64,000 bases of DNA from Meandrina meandrites (lineage: Eukaryota; Cnidaria; Anthozoa; Scleractinia; Meandrinidae), in contig OY855903.1 in assembly GCA_963693305.1 (NCBI GenBank), positions 21,583,755 to 21,647,754 on the forward strand. Direction: 5' to 3'. Under the pieces are notes generated by a model. That model was not told the origin of the DNA, made no database searches, and saw nothing but the letters and a program-made list of their open reading frames with translations. The translations under genes and the position numbers were made by a program. Positions 57,960-64,000 of the stretch are shown piece after piece (position 1 is the stretch's first letter; every line of letters starts with the position of its first letter).

Positions 57960-59670
57960 TTCAGTCAAAGGACTCCTGGTAGTTAATTTGCGGATTTCCA
58001 TCGTGGAGTACACAAACGGTATGCCATCGAAGTACAACTAAAATACTTGGAAATACACGCTAAAAATAACTACAAATTAACAGTGACGTAGCCAGGATTT
58101 TCGTAAAGGGGGAGGGTCACACTATGTCACACTGAGGGTACTTTCATCGTTCAGTACAGAGGGCGGGGGAGGGGGGATCACGGGCAGCCTGAACCAATAT
58201 ATGTTTTTGTACTGTTGGCGCAGAATTCGACCATTTGGTGCAGTTATTTAAACTAAGACTCAAAATCTGATCACGTGCGTTTTCAAAATAATTCTTGCTG
58301 GATCCAAAGTAAAATGTCACACTTGTCTTTTACTTAACGGGCCACGTGTTAGCAACTCATACACCGCGTGGCGGTTGCTAGGTGACAAAATGTTTGTTTT
58401 CAAGCCAAAAAAAAAACAGTTTTTTCAACCAAACTTAAACACAGAACAGTGACTTAGGCTTTTTCGGAGAGATTTTTTATGTCAGAGTAAAAGTCAGAAT
58501 GTACTGTTTGGGCGGCCAGTGTTCATGATAATACTTCAGTAGTGTAGCAGCTCTCATAAGCTTGTAATTCTACTGGTCCTCTAGTTAGCAGCTGCTATTG
58601 TTTTGGGGGCTAGGTGCATTGTTCTTGTTGTTCGTTCTATTGTTCTCTCAGCCACTCATGTGAGACCTTACGAGAGCTGCTACATGACCCTAATACTTAA
58701 AAAAATGTTTGTATCTGATTTAAAAATATTTTAAGATAAAATTAATTTTCGGCAAGCCGTTATGTCGTCTTCGTAAAAGTAAAAAAACTGACTTTAAATG
58801 AATAATTTAAAAAGGTTGTAAAACGTTTCAGGGTCACTGAGGGATATAATAAAGGCAGATAGGGAAAGGCTGGCGTTCATTTTCAGCATCGGTAAAGATT
58901 CAAAGAATCTCACGCCACGTTTTAGTATATATCTCCACAAAATCGGGATGGATATCGTGTCCAGTCCTCTCCGCGTGCTGTTTAATTGTTGAGTCATTGT
59001 TTCCTCTAGTACCAGGCTTGTGCTCATTGGAAAGCTAGTCAGAATTCATTTTACGGCTTTTTGCTTTAATTTGAAAATCTGAATGTGTTCAGCAAGCTGG
59101 GCTAGTTCGTTTACAGTTAAGCTTTTATCGCGTTGATAATGTGATATTTAAGTTATAGGCGCTTCTCCTTCTTTATTCATTATATTTAGTCTGTTTCAAT
59201 CCAGACACAGATTAAGAAAACTCAAGCTTCTGAGGCAATCATTTAAACAACTCGGCTGCGCTCCTTCCTTTCTTTTCTAACAAACCCTTGTTATCAGGGC
59301 CGTAATTAACTAGTATGAGGCAGGCACTTCCCTCGTCTTGATTTTAAACACAATTTTTAAAAAAGTGTTTAGTTGGAAAATAATCTTCAGATAAAATTTA
59401 TGTAGAAAGAGGAAAGCTAAAAACTCAACTCAACTGATTAAGCATCATCATTAACATGGCACCCGAGTAGTATCACTTGCTATAGTATCATCTAAAGAGC
59501 AATTTAAATTGTCATAAAGCACGTGAACGAGACTGATTTTTTTGAAGAACAAATTCATGTTAAATGCTCTTCATACCCCAGACCCCCCTAGCGACTCGCG
59601 CCTTCGGTACTCGGAAGCTTTTGTGTCGTCTAAGTCAGCTCAAGTCAAGTTACGGCTCTGCTTGCTAGTT
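57960..59670. other. No gene recognised
   Basis: Intergenic between copy 2 and the third unit. Includes a short repeat fragment GACGTAGCCAGGATTTTCG (58085-58103) with G-rich tracts, related to the element at 23412. It has no counterpart of the MITE and AP-1 direct repeat found after copy 1. Confidence 0.45.
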
Positions 59671-61899
59671 AATACCCAAGCTTTTGTTTCGCGTATCCTA
59701 ATGAAACATCATAAACACTCTTGTTCTTTGGCCATTTCCAATAAACGAGAATATTATAAAATGCAAACATACTAACAAGTACGCAGTCTATATGGCAACA
59801 TATAGAGCTTTATTATCCTTATAAATATCAGTAATGAAATAACGATTATAGATCATGTATGTATGAAACTGTCGGTAGAGAAGAAGCCTTATACATACAA
59901 TTTGGCGCTTGTTTTTCTGCCGTCGGACATGTTCTATTAATGTAGTTGTTTTCGATAAAAGTTTAAACTAATTAATTACAGCCTCAAAACTTTTTAGCCT
60001 ATATAATTATTCATTCGCGCCATTTCTTATCATTCGTTAAAGGCTGTAGTTTGGCAGCCGAAAGCTCAATTTTTTACCAAATTTTTAACCAGAGAACGTT
60101 TTATTTCTTAATTAGCCTCAAAACTGATATCATGTTTAATGGTCTGCCGAAAGCTTTTTAATGTTTTGTTTGCCAAACATTGTTTGCTATTGCAAATGCG
60201 CAAAAAAAGTGGTCGAAACTGAATAATTAAAAAATAAGAAAAGGATTATAATATAAACAGACTTCATCGAAACTTCACTCTTCACCATTGTTCTCGATTT
60301 CAAAACTGGATGTTTTTTGAAGCTTAAAAATCACACAAAACCAAAAATCATGCTTTTTCATTGGATATAGAGTGGGATTATCATAAAAAAATGGCAGAAA
60401 TGTCAGTAATGAACAATTAAAGACAACAGATCTTTGGTCAATAACGAACTGGTACGAACAAGACTCTCGTAGTCATAAAACCGATGAGGAAAAAAAATTT
60501 CCAAGCGCGCAATTCGATCACAATATCCTTATCAAAAACAGATGACTTCAGAAAGTGGTTACAGGTACGATCGTTCTCGCTCTTTTACTAGCTTAAGTTT
60601 GATTTCGTCTTTGGTCAGTATAAGTGCTTGTTGTAAGAAGATCTCTGCATCTTCTGGTCTATCGAATTGACATATCTGAAACAAACTGGCTACTTATTTC
60701 AGCGTTAGATCAAATTAATGATCTATACATACATGTCAACAAACTGAAAATTACTTTTTTTTTTCTTAGAAAAAAACCCCGCCTAATTTCTAACTTTTCA
60801 TTCGATGATCCGGGGCATAGACTAGGTTTATGTTTTTTTTCTAACAATTAGACAGGAGCCTTAATAAGGTCTATCTTGTATATTGCTTCCTTGAGGACGG
60901 CGACTTTCATTTTCTAGCAATACCATACACAATTTCCGAGAGAAGAGACGAGCTAGTGAAGCTGAATTTTTACGTTTTTAGAAAGTCGACGTATTCAAAT
61001 CAGCAAAGGCAAGGTGGTGACCTTTATGATTTTGTTAGCATAAACTGTTTTGCTTACGTTGTTAATCAGAACAACCTTTGCCATTCAAACTTTGTAACAA
61101 GGACATGCACTTTTTATCTTATCTTATCTGTGATTTCTAGTTCTCTGTTTGAAAACGGCTATGCCACCATTTCATATTTTTTTCCAATCTGCAATTGCTT
61201 AGTTTAATTGTCTTGTCAAATTCAGTAAAGAACTAGTGGGTATCGATAAAACCTCAGAGTAATCTTTGTTGTCTACTTCCGTTCGTGACAAACAAAGACA
61301 AACACAAGAAACAGATCTTCACGAAACAAAAAATGTTGACAGCCGCGGTGCACGAGTGAAAACACTAATGAGTTACCGCAGGGTTTCTCCGAATTCTCCA
61401 CTGAACAGAAACTGTACTTACAGCTAATCGTTAAAGTAAAAAATGCCTGTCTCAGTATATAGCCATTTGTTACACGAAGGAAAGAAAGAAAGGAAAGAAA
61501 CTATCGGTTTCTTATGCTTCCAAAGGGGAGTGATTTCCATATGAAAAGGCCAATGAAGTGACTGCCTCAGCGCTAAAGTAAGCAGGTCTGTTTTCAAATG
61601 TAAATCTAGCTAATTTAATTTAGCCGTGAAGAAGTTTCTCACACCGTTTAGTGTTCAAGTTTGTAATACAGGAATACACAGTTAATCAAATTTCTGGACT
61701 GGCATTTTGCAGTTACGATACTGGCGGATGAAATATATAGCTAATATACAATAAATCAACTGGAAGAGTTCTAAGGATATTTACGTTGGCCCTAATTTTT
61801 GGAAACTGATTTATATTTTTTACTAATCTAGCTGGTACAAAATTATTCAGTCCTTTTTTTGGCTTTTTTAAAATTGCATAACAGCAGTAAGTCCAATAA
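59671..61899. other. Start of the third duplication unit; no gene
   Basis: Homologous to 49.73-52.13 kb with many small indels. The ORFs at 60624-60851 and 60956-61207 do not correspond to ORFs in the other unit. Confidence 0.5.
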
Positions 61900-62290
61900 T
61901 TGACGTGACAAGAATGAAAGGCTTCATCCTATTGGACAAAGCAACGGCGAAACAAACTCTTGTGTATAGATAGCAAATAACATTGCGTATGTAGAAGAAA
62001 ATACACAATTAATGTAATAATATTATGTTGTATCCCAAACTTGTTTTAGCGACAAACGCACAAAACAAACAATGGAAAGCATTGTGGTTAATTCCATGAA
62101 GAAAACTAGCTGACACTTTGTTCTTTAGCCAGGAGAAGTTGACGATGTAAGCTGCTCGCGGTTCTCTTATTCTTATTTTTTGAATTCTTTAGTGGATTTG
62201 ATGTTCAATCTAACGTTCATTTTATCTGTTCTACCGTTTAGCTTCCTGTTTTCGTTCAAGCGACCCAGAAGACGCTGAATTTATTCAGAG
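61900..62290 (+). promoter_or_regulatory. CTHRC1-like promoter/first-exon module 6
   Basis: Has GAATGAAAGGCTTCATCCTA followed by TTGGACAAAG, AACATTGCGTATGTAGAA and CCCAAACTTGTTTTAGCGAC, then donor GAT/GTAAGC (exon end 62146). The second exon, 62242-62290, lies between CCGTTTAG and GTAAAT. Orthologous position to module 4. Confidence 0.55.
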
Positions 62291-62703
62291 GTAAATTGTT
62301 TAGCATTATAACGGAGATTGATGCACGTGAACAAGAGAAATCTATTAAGAAAAAAAGAAAGATTCTTCATTTCACGTATCTTAAAAATGTAGTCGAAAAC
62401 CAAGATAAACTTAGTTCTAAAAAGTCGGTTGCGTGCATTTGACGTGTCCCTAACGCTAACTAATTTAGCAGCAAAGACTTTCAATAATTCAATAAGAGTG
62501 AAGTCATGTTCAGATAAGCTATTTATTTCAATTGTTTACTCCAACTCACAATCTTCGCAGTGTAAAAGGAATTTTCCACGGGATCAAGTTTATTTTATAC
62601 TCGAACAGTTCACAATTTTACGGTCATTTTTACGCCGTTATTTTTAGGGAATGACTGTGATCAACCCATATTTCAAACACTTGTTCTTCCTTTGGTTAAG
62701 CTA

Positions 62704-62979
62704 CAATGCGGGACATAAATCTTGGGACATGTGCCACAATTGTGGGCACAACGACTGCTTGCACCCCCCTCCCCTCAAGCAATGTTGAGATTTGCCTATG
62801 CCACACAGCAAGTTCAGGGCATTTATGTTTTTCAACATTGCTTGGGGGAAGGGGGGCGCTTGGGAGTGGGGAACGGGGGACCTGGGAGCGTATAGGCTCT
62901 TTTTTAAAATCCTCTAAGGATCTGTTGCACTATTCAATGCTTTTTTTAGAAATGTCCCAAGTATTTTTGACCTCCATTG
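62704..62979. mobile_element. Mariner-type MITE flanked by TA
   Basis: Left CAATGCGGGACATAAATCTT and right ...AAGTATTTTTGACCTCCATTG are imperfect inverted repeats that include a perfect CTTGGGACAT / ATGTCCCAAG pair. TA lies on both sides (62702-62703, 62980-62981). The interior holds a second hairpin with 42-base arms (62761-62802 and 62818-62859). It is absent at the corresponding place in unit 2 (about 53.0 kb), so it inserted after the duplication or was lost there. Confidence 0.82.
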
Positions 62980-63349
62980 TATATTATAGTGCATTGGAAT
63001 TCGAAACCAATCTAACGCAAACTCAACGGACACACAATTCGCAAGTAGTTCTTTTACTTTATAACAAGAACTCCGATTCGCTCAGATTTCGCTAATTTGA
63101 TAACCATTCAAATCCCATCCATTAATATTTCTTTGTATACTTTCCAAACCAGTTTCATTTTGAAAATACCAAGCGGGCAAAGGGGAGTTATGAGGATGGT
63201 CCAGAGTCTATTTTGACTTTTTTTTTATTAACAAATGCACACACATGGGTTTTTACAGCTAATTTATCTTTCAGCTGAGAAAATAAGTGTGGAATTGAAT
63301 TAAAAAATAGAAACTCAAAACTGTGACTCAAAAATAAAAAATTAAAAAA

Positions 63350-63717
63350 CGCAATCTGAGAAAAAGCAGAAATATAATATGTCATTCCATTGGGCGAATA
63401 GCTGAGAGAGTAAACAGGAAAAGCCAATAGCATTGCTTGTTAGAACTGGAAAGTAAAAACGCTAATATGTATGCTGCTTCAAAAACTTTTTTTTACGAGA
63501 ATCTCAAAGTTTGCTTGCCCAAGGAAAAGCTATAGCTCATTTCAGTTCTGAAAAGCAACTCGAAAGGATTGTACAAGTTGAAGATGTAAGTCTTATTTTT
63601 TTTTTTGGATTCTTGTCCTGAGTTTTAATTTTGGACCTAACACTCGTTTTTATCTCCTTCCCGTTTAGTGTATTTAGTTTTCCATTCAGACGATACAGGC
63701 GCTGAGTTACTTGAAAG
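63350..63717 (+). promoter_or_regulatory. CTHRC1-like promoter/first-exon module 7
   Basis: Has GTCATTCCATTGGGCGAATA (reverse CCAAT), CCAATAGCATTGCTTGTTAG and TTCAAAAACTTTTTTTTACG, then donor GAT/GTAAGTC (exon end 63585). The second exon, 63669-63717, is bounded by CCCGTTTAG and GTAAGTG. Orthologous to module 5. The gene it should serve lies beyond the window. Confidence 0.55.
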
Positions 63718-64000
63718 GTAAGTGATTCAATTCACTGTACGAGTCTCTTGATTTGATTTTCAGTTTTTGTCTGCGAGATTTTATGCACGTTCTTATACCG
63801 TCTCGTTTTTTATAACTCCAAGCGGGCTTTTGATAAAAATGTTATGTAGCCTTTTCGTCAATGGTTACTTTCAAACTGAACGACCGTTGTTTTTTTTTTG
63901 TTGTTGTTTTTTTTTGTCTTATCGGTACGCTATTTCATAAGCTTGTTTGAATAAGAAGCTCAGTACTGCGACAAGAGAATACTGTACGAGCTGAATGTGA
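63718..64000. other. Right edge of the window, inside the third unit
   Basis: It matches 53955-54690 after internal deletions (TACGAGTCTC, then CGCTATTTCATAAGCTTGTT, then GAGAATACTGTACGAGCTGA). By analogy with unit 2 the coding exons of a third gene should begin roughly 1-2 kb further right. Confidence 0.6.

Larger units (their letters stand above)
49730..59670. repeat. About 10-kb segmental duplication unit (with copy 2)
   Basis: Landmarks recur to the right at a nearly constant distance of 9.3-10.1 kb: ATACCCAAGCTTTTGTTT (49732 and 59671); GCAGAAATGTCAGTAATG-type block (50220/60390); TATTCAAATCAG...GACCTTTATGATTTTGTTA (51098/60990); GTTGACAGCCGCG.(51655/61334); promoter modules (52130/61900 and 53570/63350); ACTGTACGAGCTGA.TGTGA (54664/63980). 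To the left, the gene at 45757 pairs with 55831 (10.07 kb). The window thus shows parts of at least three tandem units. Confidence 0.88.

Overview
The window looks like AT-rich nuclear DNA of an anthozoan cnidarian, most likely a stony coral. The evidence is intron-rich animal genes with GT-AG introns, an animal BLOC-1 gene (dysbindin), CTHRC1-like collagen genes, and many short palindromic DNA transposons and tRNA-derived SINEs of a kind common in coral genomes. The species cannot be fixed from the sequence alone. There are no rRNA genes, CRISPR arrays or bacterial operons.

Left part (1-22 kb): mostly non-coding and repeat-rich. It holds a minisatellite of TGACGT motifs (531-770), a broken Mutator-like transposase (5223-6655), a 1.85 kb near-palindromic TTAA-flanked element (8800-10644), and two members of a repeat family with 9-bp target duplications. 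Two three-exon minus-strand genes (3559-5002 and 14881-16211) lie in it. Their exons are too short to show as conventional long ORFs. They encode paralogous small secreted proteins with the same six-cysteine pattern and the same intron phases.

Middle part (22-38 kb): an intronless minus-strand gene with an internally duplicated motif (22025-22810); a minus-strand coiled-coil gene (28864-29424) sharing a divergent promoter with the 12-exon dysbindin gene DTNBP1 (29903-34814, all exons resolved); and an unrecognised intronless minus-strand gene (36796-37419) with an ETS/YY1-type promoter. MITEs, SINEs and poly-C tracts fill the gaps and introns.

Right part (about 39.9-64 kb): a tandem array of collagen triple helix repeat-containing (CTHRC1-like) genes. 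Two complete three-coding-exon copies are present (45757-48549 and 55831-57796, 263 aa each). Each is preceded by repeated non-coding promoter/first-exon modules with a reverse CCAAT motif, a 5' splice donor, and often a second short non-coding exon. Two or three modules precede gene 1, two precede gene 2, and two more (61.9 and 63.4 kb) precede what should be a third gene just past the right edge. The repeat unit is about 10 kb. This array of secreted collagen-like genes with multiplied alternative promoters is the most interesting system in the window; the paired cysteine-rich secreted genes are second.
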